Below, piece by piece: positions 42,909 through 52,097 of a DNA stretch of 64,000 nt. A program made the position numbers and the translations under genes. Position 1 is the first letter of the stretch. Each line of letters begins with the position of its first letter. Below the pieces are notes generated by a model. That model searched no databases, was not told where the DNA came from, and worked only from the letters and a program-made list of their open reading frames with translations. Source of the DNA: Collinsella aerofaciens (GTDB lineage: Bacteria; Actinomycetota; Coriobacteriia; Coriobacteriales; Coriobacteriaceae); NCBI RefSeq assembly GCF_028209625.1, contig NZ_JAQLDU010000005.1, positions 1-64,000 of the forward strand. The letters are read 5' to 3'.

Positions 42909-45089
42909 GGACCAGAGGAAGTCACTGCGGGTGACGGTGGCGCCGATGGCGAAGGGCATGCAGGCGATGACCGGATACAGGTAGCGCATGTAGGTCGAGC
43001 CGTTGCACGGACCAATCAGGCACACGGCGAGCACGCCCAACAGCGGCACCCAGATCGCCAGCGCACGCCATGAATGACGACGCAGCAGGTAGACCACCAC
43101 GGCGATCATAATCCACACATAGGTGGCCGAGCTCATGGTGAGCGAAATAAACGGGATGCGTTGTACTGCCACGCGATACAGGTTGATCAGGTGGTCACAC
43201 CAGCGCACGACCTTGCTATCGACCGGATGGAAGTCGAAGTACTTGAGGTTATCGGGCTTCGCCATAATCTCGGCACTGCGCGCCGTGCTGTAGACCCATG
43301 CATCGCGAGCGCTCGGATAGAAGTACCCATAGTAGTTATTGATGAGCGCCGAGATATAGCACTCGGGATCCTTTTTGAACATCTGGGCCCACACCTCAAA
43401 ATAGGCCTTGATGTCCTCCTGCGAGGCGTACTCGTTAAAGCAATTTTTGACGGCGTCCGACTTGTCGGGGTTGTAGCGGCGGCCCAGATTGTCGTACTTG
43501 AGCACACGGTCGATCACGGCACGCTCTTCGTCGGTCACCAAGCCGTCGCAAGGAGCCTCCACGATGGTGCCGTCCTCCTTAACCGTGGGGTTGACGCCCG
43601 AGTTGAGGCCGTCGTGCTTTTGGACGAAACGGGCCGTCTGCTGGAACGGAATCGAGAGGATTTCGCGCTTGGAACCAGGCGTGATGTCATGCGCCGGCAT
43701 AAAGACCTTGGTGAAGTACATATTAGAGGCAAGGCAGAGTGCAAGCACCGCAAGAACTCCCATCCAGCGGAAACGCGGGATGGCGCCCGAAGGCGCAGCA
43801 CCAGCCTGCTTGGCTGCACGACGAGCCACATGCACGTCCCATGCGCAAAACGCCGCCGCGATTACGCATGCCGCCAGGGGAAACACCAGGCCTCCATTGC
43901 GCAAAAACGTGGAACCCATGGCGCCCAGAGCGAGCAGCAGCCAGTCGTGGCGCGCAAAGAGCACGGGCCTCTGTTCGCCCGCACGCTCGGCATTGGCATC
44001 GCGACGGGGCAGGCCGCAGGCCACGAACTTCACGGTCTGCACCAACAGCACCAAAAACGCGTCGGCAAACAGCACATCTTTGGTAAGCAGGGCCGCGTAG
44101 TTGGAGAACATGGGCATAAACACAAAGAACAGCAAGATCACGCCGCGGACCGGCAGGCTCACGCCCAGTTTGCGCAGCGACGAGATGGAATAGGCCATGC
44201 AGGCGGCCGTAATGACGAACTGAGCGCAGGTGTAGATGGCAAGACCTGCGTTGGCGCTGTTGAATAGTGAAAGCCCCAGCTGGACGCACGAACCGATGAT
44301 AGCCGTGTGCACCACGGGGTGATGTCCGTTGAGCAACACATTGGGATTGAGCAGACGCAGGTAGTCACTCGTGCCGTTGGGGTAATTGAACCACTGGCGA
44401 ATCTGCGCACCCGTATCCCCCATAAAAAGGCCGGGCAGCGAAGCGATGAGCGTGGGCGCCCAGGCAATCATAAGCACCAGAAAGGGCCCGGCAAAGGGAT
44501 GGACCGAGAGCACGGCGTGAGCCACACGCCATACGCGGCCAAAGTGCGCTTCGGAAAACGGAATGCGCCGAGAGCTCAGCCAATCTAGACACTCAAAAGC
44601 CAGGTAGAAGGCAACGACCGCCAAGAGCATCCAGCCCGCACCGCCTATCCAGGCGCAGATGATGCGAGCCTTGTCGCCGAGCACGATCTCGGCCGAATCG
44701 GTGAGGTCGTAGCTGCGGCCAAACACCATGCAGACGGCAAAGAACAGAGACGGAAGGATCACCGAAGGACGCCAAGCATCGCTGCGGCCAAAGAATACGT
44801 AGCGAAACGGCAGCGTGAGCAGGCAGGCAAGCGCAAGCAGCATGACCGCGTCGGTATGGCCGGCAAACGAGAGGAGCACCTCGTAGCACACGTACAGCAT
44901 GCCCGAGGCTTTGGGGTCAATCGCCAAGACTGCGTTGCTCGAGACCGGCGCGGGATCGATGGAAAACGCCGTGGTCGCCAACAGCGCGAGCAGAAATGCG
45001 ATGAGCGTCTGCTTGGCGGGGTAGCGCTTAAACCAGACGATGCGGGCAGCGTCGCGCGCAGCCGTTGTGGAGAGGTCGGAATCCTTCAC
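42906..45089 (-). CDS. large polytopic membrane protein (DUF6020/GT-C-like)
   Basis: A 727-residue protein with about 12-14 transmembrane helices and a soluble loop of about 170 residues (roughly 490-650) before the last helices. The extracytoplasmic motif PGLFMGDTGAQIRQWFNYPN with HHPVVHTAI resembles DUF6020 proteins, which have a GT-C glycosyltransferase-like topology. A role in cell-surface glycan assembly is an inference from that resemblance. The start is GTG at 45089 with GAAAGGC upstream. Its stop lies in a dispersed hairpin. Confidence 0.7.
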   Translation of the reverse strand: MKDSDLSTTAARDAARIVWFKRYPAKQTLIAFLLALLATTAFSIDPAPVSSNAVLAIDPKASGMLYVCYEVLLSFAGHTDAVMLLALACLLTLPFRYVFFGRSDAWRPSVILPSLFFAVCMVFGRSYDLTDSAEIVLGDKARIICAWIGGAGWMLLAVVAFYLAFECLDWLSSRRIPFSEAHFGRVWRVAHAVLSVHPFAGPFLVLMIAWAPTLIASLPGLFMGDTGAQIRQWFNYPNGTSDYLRLLNPNVLLNGHHPVVHTAIIGSCVQLGLSLFNSANAGLAIYTCAQFVITAACMAYSISSLRKLGVSLPVRGVILLFFVFMPMFSNYAALLTKDVLFADAFLVLLVQTVKFVACGLPRRDANAERAGEQRPVLFARHDWLLLALGAMGSTFLRNGGLVFPLAACVIAAAFCAWDVHVARRAAKQAGAAPSGAIPRFRWMGVLAVLALCLASNMYFTKVFMPAHDITPGSKREILSIPFQQTARFVQKHDGLNSGVNPTVKEDGTIVEAPCDGLVTDEERAVIDRVLKYDNLGRRYNPDKSDAVKNCFNEYASQEDIKAYFEVWAQMFKKDPECYISALINNYYGYFYPSARDAWVYSTARSAEIMAKPDNLKYFDFHPVDSKVVRWCDHLINLYRVAVQRIPFISLTMSSATYVWIMIAVVVYLLRRHSWRALAIWVPLLGVLAVCLIGPCNGSTYMRYLYPVIACMPFAIGATVTRSDFLWS

Positions 45090-45128
45090 AGTCCGAAAGC
45101 CTTTCTAGAAACCTATCAAACTCGGCAA

Positions 45129-45165
45129 AACCACCACAAAGGTGCCTGTCCCCTTTGTGGTGGTT
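45129..45165 (-). repeat. REP-like hairpin overlapping the lgt stop codon
   Basis: AACCACCACAAAGG (45129-45142) and CCTTTGTGGTGGTT (45152-45165) form a perfect 14-bp stem with loop TGCCTGTCC. On the minus strand it reads TAACCACC from the lgt stop, carries GGGGACAGG, and ends in TTTT, so it could also stop transcription. Confidence 0.9.
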
Positions 45166-45985
45166 AGGCGTCGAGGTAGATGCGCTGGGGGCGATTGCGG
45201 TGTCGGGCGAAGATGATGAGCACCAGGCCGGCAATCACGAGCGGCAAACTCAGCAGCTGGCCCATGGTGATAACGCCTCCCAGCAGATAGCCCAGCTGGG
45301 CATCGGGCACGCGCACAAACTCAATCAAAAAGCGAACGATGCCGTAGCCCATCACAAAGACGCCCATAAACGTGCCCTGGGGCAGCAGCGGTTTTTTGCG
45401 ACTGAGCACCTGCAGGATGCAGAAGAACACAATGCCCTCAAGAAACGCCTCGTAGAGCTGGGAGGGATGGCGCGGCATATTGCCCGCGGTGCCGCCAAAG
45501 ACCACACCCCAGGGCAGATCGGTCGGCTTACCCCACAGCTCACCGTTTACGAAGTTGGCGCAGCGTCCCAGGCACAGCGCCAGCGGAGCGCCGATAACGG
45601 CAAGGTCGGCGATGGTCCAGGCGTCGAGCTTATACATGCGACACACGATGATGCCGCCCAAGATGCCGCCGACCAGGCCACCGTGGAAGCTCATGCCGCC
45701 CTCGTTGGTGGCAAAGATCTCGAGCGGGTGGGTCCAATAGTAGCCATCGCCGTAAAAGACGACGTAAAACAGGCGCGCGCCGATGATGAGGCCAAAGACC
45801 GCGCCGACCACGACGCTCGTCAGGTCATCAATCGTAATGTCGAAGCCCCAACGACGCTGTGTGCGGTACATAACGACCGCCGTGAGCAGGGCGCCGACCA
45901 CGTAGGCCAGGCCGTACCAGTAGATAGTGATGGGGCCCGCCGAGATAGCGACGGGATCAAGCATATGGTAGAGGTCGTTGAGCAT
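45164..45985 (-). CDS. lgt: prolipoprotein diacylglyceryl transferase
   Basis: A 273-residue membrane enzyme that attaches diacylglycerol to lipoprotein cysteines. It has seven hydrophobic segments, the motif SFHGGLVGGI with the essential His, and the Lgt signature GRCANFVNGELWG. The length is typical. The ATG is at 45985. It is followed by a gene-end hairpin and then by the large membrane protein gene. Confidence 0.95.
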   Translation of the reverse strand: MLNDLYHMLDPVAISAGPITIYWYGLAYVVGALLTAVVMYRTQRRWGFDITIDDLTSVVVGAVFGLIIGARLFYVVFYGDGYYWTHPLEIFATNEGGMSFHGGLVGGILGGIIVCRMYKLDAWTIADLAVIGAPLALCLGRCANFVNGELWGKPTDLPWGVVFGGTAGNMPRHPSQLYEAFLEGIVFFCILQVLSRKKPLLPQGTFMGVFVMGYGIVRFLIEFVRVPDAQLGYLLGGVITMGQLLSLPLVIAGLVLIIFARHRNRPQRIYLDA

Positions 45986-46093
45986 ATCGATCCCCTGCTC
46001 CCTACATACAAATGCGGTCGCGGGCCTTACGCTCGCAGCCGCATATTTGGACGTAACGTCTATGCGGAGCGTACCGTCCGCAGCTTTCGCATC

Positions 46094-46372
46094 TTAGAAC
46101 GGCGCGTACTCGTCGTACAGGTCCTCGGCCTCGCCGGAAGCATTGACCTGCTCAACGCGGGTAACGCCGGGCACATGCTCCTTCAGGATGCGCTCGATAC
46201 CCATGGAAAGGGTTAGCGAGCTCATGGGGCAGCCGGCGCAGGTGCCCTGCAGCTCCAGCTTGACAACACCCTCGTCGTCGACGCCCACATACTCCATATC
46301 GCCGCCATCGGCCTGCAGGTTGGGGCGAATCTCTTCAAGAACCTTCTTAAGCAGCTCTTCGTTAACAGCCAC
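46094..46372 (-). CDS. NifU C-terminal-like (Nfu) iron-sulfur scaffold protein
   Basis: A 92-residue protein consisting only of the Nfu domain: IRPNLQADGGDMEYVGV and the cluster-binding CAGCPMSS (Cys45, Cys48). Nfu proteins carry or deliver Fe-S clusters. The start is GTG at 46372 with AAGGAG upstream. It is a single-gene unit. Confidence 0.92.
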   Translation of the reverse strand: MAVNEELLKKVLEEIRPNLQADGGDMEYVGVDDEGVVKLELQGTCAGCPMSSLTLSMGIERILKEHVPGVTRVEQVNASGEAEDLYDEYAPF

Positions 46373-46394
46373 AGGGGCTCCTTTCTCACAATAA

Positions 46395-46410
46395 CGCGGG
46401 CACGCCCGCG
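46395..46410. repeat. short GC hairpin upstream of the Nfu gene
   Basis: CGCGGGC and GCCCGCG (46395-46410) pair around a 2-base loop, 23 bases upstream of the Nfu start. It may end the dCMP deaminase transcript, but the T-run after it is broken. Confidence 0.4.
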
Positions 46411-46542
46411 GACAGGGGCTATGTTACTACAGCCATGTACCCGCTTAGGCGCCAGCCATGCGTGCGGACACGACTTTCACGAGCAGTCAATTTGGGACGG
46501 GTCTCTTTTGGCTGTTTTGCCGCCAGCTGGCGTTGGCACGCG

Positions 46543-47067
46543 CTACTGCTGAGTCTGCTCCCCGGTACCAATCTGGACATCGACGATGACCTGGCGGTAG
46601 CTGATGCCGCAGGAGTCGAGAATGCGGCGGCTGATACGGCCGTCATCGGTGTCGGCATACTTATTGTCCAGGTAGACGACCTCGCCCACGCCCACCTGCG
46701 CCAGGATCTTGGCGCAGTCGTGGCACGGGAACAGCGTGACGTAAACCGTGGAACCCTCGAGGTCCTTGAGCGAGCCACGGTAGTTGAGCACGGCGTTGGC
46801 CTCGGCATGGACCACGTAGTTGTGCTTGTCCTGCAGCGGGTCATCGCTCGTACCCCACGGGAAAAAGTCGTCGTTGAGCGCCGAGGGCGTGCCGTTGTAA
46901 CCCACCGAAAGGATGCGGTGGTTGGTGCTGGCGATGCATGCTCCCACCTGCGTGTTGGGGTCCTTGCTACGGCGCTGCGCGGCGATGGCCACGCTCATAA
47001 AGAACTCGTCCCAGCTAATAACGTCGCGGCGCTTGCCCGACGCGGTTTGATGAAGATCGTCCGACAT
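46543..47067 (-). CDS. deoxycytidylate (dCMP) deaminase family protein
   Basis: A 174-residue zinc deaminase. It has HAEANAV (zinc His87 and catalytic Glu89) and TLFPCHDCAKIL (zinc Cys115 and Cys118), the ComEB/dCMP deaminase layout; DPNTQVGACI and GYNGTPSAL are also typical. It provides dUMP for dTMP synthesis or belongs to the ComEB group; no competence genes lie nearby. The ATG at 47067 follows GGAGG; the frame is open 12 codons further. Confidence 0.9.
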   Translation of the reverse strand: MSDDLHQTASGKRRDVISWDEFFMSVAIAAQRRSKDPNTQVGACIASTNHRILSVGYNGTPSALNDDFFPWGTSDDPLQDKHNYVVHAEANAVLNYRGSLKDLEGSTVYVTLFPCHDCAKILAQVGVGEVVYLDNKYADTDDGRISRRILDSCGISYRQVIVDVQIGTGEQTQQ

Positions 47068-47149
47068 GGCAGACACCTCCGAAATCGCAATAGTTTGGCC
47101 CATTGTAGCAGGTGAAAGGTAGGGGCGCTTATCCCACCAGCCCCTCGCC

Positions 47150-48001
47150 CTACGCGCGGCGGGGCTTTTGGTTGATGCGGTAGAGCTCGGCGAGACCCCG
47201 CAACGTCAGCGCGTCGTCTACCGTCAGGCTATGGCCGACCAGCGCCGCAAGTGCCTCGGCATCGTCGCCGGTAATGACGATGGGCACATCGCCCTCCCCC
47301 GCGGCCTTGGTCGCGCGCATCTCGGCAAGCACCATGTCGAGCATGCCGTCGATGCGGGCTACCTCGCCCAAAACCACACCCGAGCGCATGGCCTCACGCG
47401 TGTTGTGGCCGATTACATGTGTGGGCGCCGAGGGCTCAACCTGGGGTAGGCGCGCTGCTGCCGCCGAGAGCGAACGGGCGCCGAGTGCCAGCCCCGGCGC
47501 GATAACGCCGCCCACAAAGGTACCGTGCGCGTCGATGACCTCGATATTGGTCGTCGTGCCCAGGTCAATCACGATGCACGGCGACCCGTAGACGGCGCGG
47601 GCCGCCACGGCATCGGCGATGCGGTCGGGGCCGATCTCGGCCGGATCGTCGTAGTGCACGGGCATGCCGGTCTTAAGTCCCGGCCCCACGGTGAGCACGC
47701 GCCCCGTGCAGGTGCGGGAAAGTGCCGCCTTCCACGGGCGCTCGAGCGCCGGGACCACGCAGCTCAGCACAGCAGCCGCGGGCACAAGCGCACCCGGCAT
47801 GCCCGCATCGGCCGCCAGTGCGGCCATGACCTGCACGAGACGCATGCGCGCCTCGTCTGCTGTGATGCTCGACGGCGTGGTGATCTCGCACGTCGCAAGC
47901 GGACATTCCTGCGCCGCGGCCGAATCCTCTGCAAACAGGCCAAAGCGAATGAACGTGTTGCCCACGTCGACCGTCAATATATATGCGTACCCATTAAGCA
48001 T
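47150..48001 (-). CDS. coaX: type III pantothenate kinase
   Basis: A 283-residue ASKHA-fold kinase that starts coenzyme A synthesis. It has DVGNTFIRFG at 11-20, the GPDRIADAVAA motif, IDLGTTTNIEVID and GGVIAPGLALGA. The ATG at 48001 follows AAAGGAGC; the frame is open 18 codons further. It is divergent from the OPT transporter. Confidence 0.94.
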   Translation of the reverse strand: MLNGYAYILTVDVGNTFIRFGLFAEDSAAAQECPLATCEITTPSSITADEARMRLVQVMAALAADAGMPGALVPAAAVLSCVVPALERPWKAALSRTCTGRVLTVGPGLKTGMPVHYDDPAEIGPDRIADAVAARAVYGSPCIVIDLGTTTNIEVIDAHGTFVGGVIAPGLALGARSLSAAAARLPQVEPSAPTHVIGHNTREAMRSGVVLGEVARIDGMLDMVLAEMRATKAAGEGDVPIVITGDDAEALAALVGHSLTVDDALTLRGLAELYRINQKPRRA

Positions 48002-48130
48002 CGTCGGCGCTCCTTTCGTCTGTCCAGCAGTATATCGCCTACCTAAACCAGTCATCCCAAAATGACTAGCTTGCGGCTATACTGGTGCGCGGTCGTTTGC
48101 GAGCTCACGCGGCGGCCCTTGGTAACCCGA

Positions 48131-48169
48131 CTTCCCGCGCCGTATCCGTAACGGCGCTCCCGGGGGAAG
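48131..48169 (+). promoter_or_regulatory. structured 5' leader of the OPT transporter gene
   Basis: CTTCCC (48131-48136) pairs with GGGAAG (48164-48169) and GCGCCG (48137-48142) with CGGCGC (48152-48157), giving a 12-bp stem with a 6-base bulge. It ends 12 bases before the AAAGGAG of the OPT gene. A -10-like TATACT lies at 48078-48083, so the hairpin should be in the leader RNA. No known riboswitch class is recognised. Confidence 0.5.
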
Positions 48170-48193
48170 CGGATATACGCAAAGGAGTTTTAT

Positions 48194-49897
48194 ATGAGCA
48201 ATCCCTCGAACCGCACCTCGATGCGCGGTCAACTTACGCTGCGCGGCGTCGTCATCGGCGTCCTTGGCTGCGTGATCATCACGGCAAGCTCGGCCTACAC
48301 CGCCCTCAAGATGGGCGCACTCCCCTGGCCGATCGTCTTCGCTGCCGTCATCTCGCTGTTCTTCCTTAAGCTCATGGGCAACGCCAGCCTCAACGAGGCA
48401 AACGTCACCCACACCATCATGTCAGCAGGCGCCATGGTCGCCGGCGGTCTGGCGTTTACCATCCCGGGCGCCTGGATGCTGGGCTATGCCGACCAGATCA
48501 GCTGGCTCGACATGTTCATCGTGGCACTCGCCGGCACCATCCTGGGTCTGCTGGCCACGGCACTCATCCACCGTCACTTTATCGTGGACGCCGCGCTGGA
48601 GTTCCCCACCGGCAACGCCGCAGCTCAGACCCTGCGCGCCACCGAGGCCGGCGGCAAGACTGGCAAGCAGCTCTTTGGCTCCATGGCCATCGCCGGCATC
48701 TACAGCGTGCTTCGAGACGCCCTGGGCGTGGTGCCCAGCATGCTGTGCACGCTCAATATCCCCGGCGTTACCTTTGCCATCTACAACTCGCCCATGTTGC
48801 TCTCCGTCGGCTTTTTGGTGGGCTTCGCCCCGGTCGCATTCTGGTTTGCCGGCGCGCTACTGGGCAATTTTGGCATCATTGTCGGCGGCACCGCTACCGG
48901 TCTGTTTGACGTTATGACCGCACAAGGCATCGTTAAGTCCCTGGGTATGGGCCTTATGATGGGCTTTGGCGTCGCCGTCGTCCTCAAGGACATCCTGCCG
49001 CAGGTCGCCGGTATCGTCCGCGGCCTTGCCGCCGACAGCTCCACCGACACCGACGAGCAGTCGCTCATCTCGGGCTCCCTTAAGCTCGACGCCGGTATCA
49101 TCGGCCTGGGCGCTGCCGCCATCGCCGTGATCATCGCCATCGTGCTCGACCTTGGCCCCGTTCCGGCCGTCATCGTCACGCTGTTCACCTTTGTCACCAC
49201 CATCATGAGCGCGCAGAGCTGCGGCCAGACGGGCATCGACCCCATGGAGATCTTCGGCCTCATCGTCATGCTCATCGTGGCTGCCTTCGCACAGATCGCC
49301 CAGGTCAAGCTGTTCTTTATCGCCGGCATCGTGGCCGTGGCATGCGGCCTTGCGGGCGACGTCATGAACGACTTTAAGGCCGGCGCCGTGCTGGGCACCA
49401 ATCCGCGTGCGCAGTGGATCGGCCAGGCCATCGGCGGCATCGTGGGCGCCCTGGTCGCCGCTGCCGTCATGGTCGCGCTTGTCACCGCCTATGGTCCGGA
49501 TGCTTTCGGCCCCGACAAGAGCTTTGTGGCCGCGCAGGCAAGTGTGGTCGCCACCATGGTCTCGGGCATCCCGAGCGTGCCGTGGTTCGCAGGCGGCTTT
49601 ATCGCCGGCATCGTCATGTACTGGCTCGGCATTCCGGCCATGATGATCGGCCTGGGCGTATACCTGCCGTTCTACATGTCGCTCACGGCCTTCTTGGGCT
49701 CCTGCGCCAAGCTCGCCTACGACAAGTGGGCCGCACGCCGCGACGCCGCTGCCGGTCTTTCGGACGAGGAGAAGGCCTCCAAGGATGCCGCCTTCCAGGA
49801 GCAGGGCCTGGTCGTCGCCAGCGGTCTGCTCGGCGGCGAGTCCATCGTCGGCGTTATCCTGGCGTTTGTCTCTGTTGGTCTGAGCCTGCTGGGGTAG
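48194..49897 (+). CDS. OPT family oligopeptide transporter
   Basis: A 567-residue membrane protein with about 14 hydrophobic helices. SAYTALKMGALPWPIVFAA read in parts (SSAYTALKMG, LPWPIVFAA), LEFPTGNAAAQTLRA and the MSAQSCGQTGIDPMEIFGL region read in parts (QSCGQTGIDPM) are OPT-type motifs of the bacterial peptide group. It should take up oligopeptides or metal chelates; the substrate is unknown. The ATG at 48194 follows AAAGGAG. It has its own terminator. Confidence 0.9.
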   Translation: MSNPSNRTSMRGQLTLRGVVIGVLGCVIITASSAYTALKMGALPWPIVFAAVISLFFLKLMGNASLNEANVTHTIMSAGAMVAGGLAFTIPGAWMLGYADQISWLDMFIVALAGTILGLLATALIHRHFIVDAALEFPTGNAAAQTLRATEAGGKTGKQLFGSMAIAGIYSVLRDALGVVPSMLCTLNIPGVTFAIYNSPMLLSVGFLVGFAPVAFWFAGALLGNFGIIVGGTATGLFDVMTAQGIVKSLGMGLMMGFGVAVVLKDILPQVAGIVRGLAADSSTDTDEQSLISGSLKLDAGIIGLGAAAIAVIIAIVLDLGPVPAVIVTLFTFVTTIMSAQSCGQTGIDPMEIFGLIVMLIVAAFAQIAQVKLFFIAGIVAVACGLAGDVMNDFKAGAVLGTNPRAQWIGQAIGGIVGALVAAAVMVALVTAYGPDAFGPDKSFVAAQASVVATMVSGIPSVPWFAGGFIAGIVMYWLGIPAMMIGLGVYLPFYMSLTAFLGSCAKLAYDKWAARRDAAAGLSDEEKASKDAAFQEQGLVVASGLLGGESIVGVILAFVSVGLSLLG

Positions 49898-49923
49898 GCC
49901 GAACAACAACGCACCAGCGCAGA

Positions 49924-49960
49924 GCGCGGGGTCGGAATCAAACCGGCCCCGCGCTTTTTT
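49924..49960 (+). terminator. terminator of the OPT transporter gene
   Basis: GCGCGGGGTCGG (49924-49935) pairs with CCGGCCCCGCGC (49943-49954; one T-G) and is followed by TTTTTT. Confidence 0.93.
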
Positions 49961-50112
49961 GTCTATTTGACTCTTATGATCCTCACGGCGTTTTAGCCAT
50001 GTCGATTGTCCTGACTTCCAGGTCAACAAACCTTGTCTGACACCTCGCCTAACGCGGTGTAGAGTAAAGACGACAGACGCAAGAAGCGGCTCAGAAGCTA
50101 AACGAGGTAAGC

Positions 50113-51252
50113 ATGGAACTCGACAAACAACAGATCAAGCGGCTGCGCGAGCGTCATCATCGTCGTCACGGTATACGCCCTGCACACAGCGAGGCCATGG
50201 AGAATGCCACCCGTTTCCTTAAGCAGGCGTTCAACATACGCGAGGGACGCGCGCCCTATCACGTGATTCGCAAGCGCTTTGTAAACGGGGCGCGCCTGAC
50301 TGGCTCGCACTTATGCATCCTGATCATTGCCATGTTGATCGCGAGCATCGGCCTCGATATCGACTCGGACATTGCCATCGTGGGCGCCATGCTCATCTGT
50401 CCGCTCATGGGCTCGGTCCTTGCCATGGCATACGGCATCGCCACGCTCGACCGCGAGATTGCCGTCGAGGCAATTGCCGGCCTCGCGCTGCAGATGGTCT
50501 TTTGTCTAATCACGTCCACGCTGTACTTTAAGCTCTCGCCCCTTGGCACCACCACGGCCGCCATCATCGACAACTCGACACCGACTGTGTGGGACCTTGC
50601 CGTCGCGCTCGCGGGCGGCTTTGCGGGCGGACTGGGCAACTCGCGCGACCAGGAACCCGCCACGCTCATCGCCGGCGTGGCCGTGGCGACCGCGCTCATG
50701 CCGCCCCTGTGCGCGGCGGGCTATGGCATCGCCATCGCGAGCGGGTCGCTGTTTCTCTCGGCCCTCTACGAGTTTGGCATCAACGTCGTCTTTATCGCGC
50801 TGGCGGCCGAAGCCGTACTACTTCTTTTGCGCGTGCCGCTCAAGCGCGACCTCAACGGCGACGGCATTGTGACCGCCGAGGAAAATGCCGAGGTCGATGA
50901 GCTGTCACACAAGGTGCGCCGCCGCATCATCGTGGGTACGGTGATCTTTGCCATCCCCTGCATCGTCATGACCGCGGGGTCCATTGGCTCGGCACAGGCC
51001 GGCGTGCAGGACGGCTACGGCGTCACCGAAACCACGCGCGAGCTTGCCGCGGTGCTGCCGGGCTTTAAGGATTACACCGTTGCCGTCGAGACCTCGGCCA
51101 CCGAAGGCGGGGAGGAGGGCCTTGTCGAGCGCGAGGTTGTCGCCCACGTGACGACAAGCGAGACGCTTGGGGCACACGACCGCCGTGTAGCCCGCAAGCT
51201 CATCGACCTCAATGTGCCCGAGCTCGATCGCGTGGAGTTTGATGTGCAGTAA
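50113..51252 (+). CDS. DUF389 (TIGR00341-like) membrane protein with an EF-hand-like loop
   Basis: A 379-residue protein. After a basic N-terminus come about six transmembrane helices with the DUF389 motifs DIAIVGAMLICPLMGSVLA and ALAGGFAGGLGNSRDQEPAT, then AGVAVATALMPPLCAAGYG. Between the membrane part and the last helix, residues 246-257 read DLNGDGIVTAEE, a good EF-hand calcium loop (D1, N3, D5, E12). The family function is unknown. The ATG at 50113 follows GAGGTAAGC. Confidence 0.85.
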   Translation: MELDKQQIKRLRERHHRRHGIRPAHSEAMENATRFLKQAFNIREGRAPYHVIRKRFVNGARLTGSHLCILIIAMLIASIGLDIDSDIAIVGAMLICPLMGSVLAMAYGIATLDREIAVEAIAGLALQMVFCLITSTLYFKLSPLGTTTAAIIDNSTPTVWDLAVALAGGFAGGLGNSRDQEPATLIAGVAVATALMPPLCAAGYGIAIASGSLFLSALYEFGINVVFIALAAEAVLLLLRVPLKRDLNGDGIVTAEENAEVDELSHKVRRRIIVGTVIFAIPCIVMTAGSIGSAQAGVQDGYGVTETTRELAAVLPGFKDYTVAVETSATEGGEEGLVEREVVAHVTTSETLGAHDRRVARKLIDLNVPELDRVEFDVQ

Positions 51253-51377
51253 TACGCGACGTGGGATGGATGCGCGCAGCCGCGAGTCACGACATGGCGC
51301 AGACGTGACGCGGGCCACGAGCAAATAGCGGGGCGCGGTCCATGGCCGCGCTCCGCTCGCTGATTTATTGCCGTGAA

Positions 51378-51827
51378 TCATCTGTCCGCATCGACATCGC
51401 CAGACTCCACTGTAAACGCCGGACCGGTACTCACCAGATAAAAACGGGTCACCCTGGTATCTCTAAATAGGTAGAGCAAGCCCTGATCGCGTCGGCGCGA
51501 AATATACGCCACGTGGACCGCACCGAATTCTTCGCCGTTTTCCTTCTTTAATATCAGGATGTTGGGGTCATCCGTACGCTTAAACTGCCCGTCTGTGCAG
51601 ATTCCGTCTTGGTCGACCAGCTGCCATCGACAGTTGTCCTCCTCAAGAAAAGCCAGGGTTTCCCGGCTTGTTTCGTCATCCCGATAGTAACCATCAATGG
51701 CAAAGCCTTCGGAAACGCATTCCTGCATATAGGATGTTTCTCGATTTATAGCAAACTGCCCTGCAGCGCCCAGGAGCACAGCCAGGCAGACCACTGCGAG
51801 GGCTATCGAGATAGTACGGCGGTTCAT
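51378..51827 (-). CDS. hypothetical membrane-anchored protein
   Basis: A 149-residue protein that I do not recognise. An N-terminal hydrophobic helix (about 5-26) after MNRRTIS predicts a signal anchor or uncleaved signal peptide; the remainder is polar with Cys37, Cys66 and Cys77 and a beta-rich look (GQFKRTDDPNILILKKENG, AVHVAYISRR). It may be an extracytoplasmic small beta-domain. Base composition is somewhat more A+T-rich than the neighbours. The ATG is at 51827. Confidence 0.7.
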   Translation of the reverse strand: MNRRTISIALAVVCLAVLLGAAGQFAINRETSYMQECVSEGFAIDGYYRDDETSRETLAFLEEDNCRWQLVDQDGICTDGQFKRTDDPNILILKKENGEEFGAVHVAYISRRRDQGLLYLFRDTRVTRFYLVSTGPAFTVESGDVDADR

Positions 51828-52028
51828 GTCAACCAGCCCGATACTTGTTTAACGGAGTGCAAAACATACTTGGTACCTCCGGTATCATGACGAACGTCAC
51901 CTACGGCCTGCCGGCAATCATATGTTTACAACATCAAACCATATGGCAACCACTCGCGAGAGGAGTATCGGCGAACGGTGCATTTTTGCGTTCTATTGGC
52001 CAAACGTCAACGCGCGCTACGGCTCTTG

Positions 52029-52067
52029 CTCGACCTATTCAGATCTTGTCGCATACTACCGTAGATC
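52029..52067 (+). repeat. dispersed intergenic motif, copy near the 3' end of the hbd-like gene
   Basis: The first 33 bases (52029-52061, starting CTCGACCTATTCAGAT) match 53321-53353 at 29 positions. The motif includes CGCATACT and CCG. The two copies sit on either side of the dehydrogenase gene, in the same orientation. Confidence 0.75.
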
Positions 52068-52097
52068 CCCAACGCTTCCGCCCCCAAGAGATCATTT

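Noticed and set aside
46413-46542. Possible sixth stop-codon hairpin after the dCMP deaminase gene
   Set aside because: A GACCCGTCCC-like segment is present, but there is no inverted repeat at the stop codon and the stop is TAG in another context.
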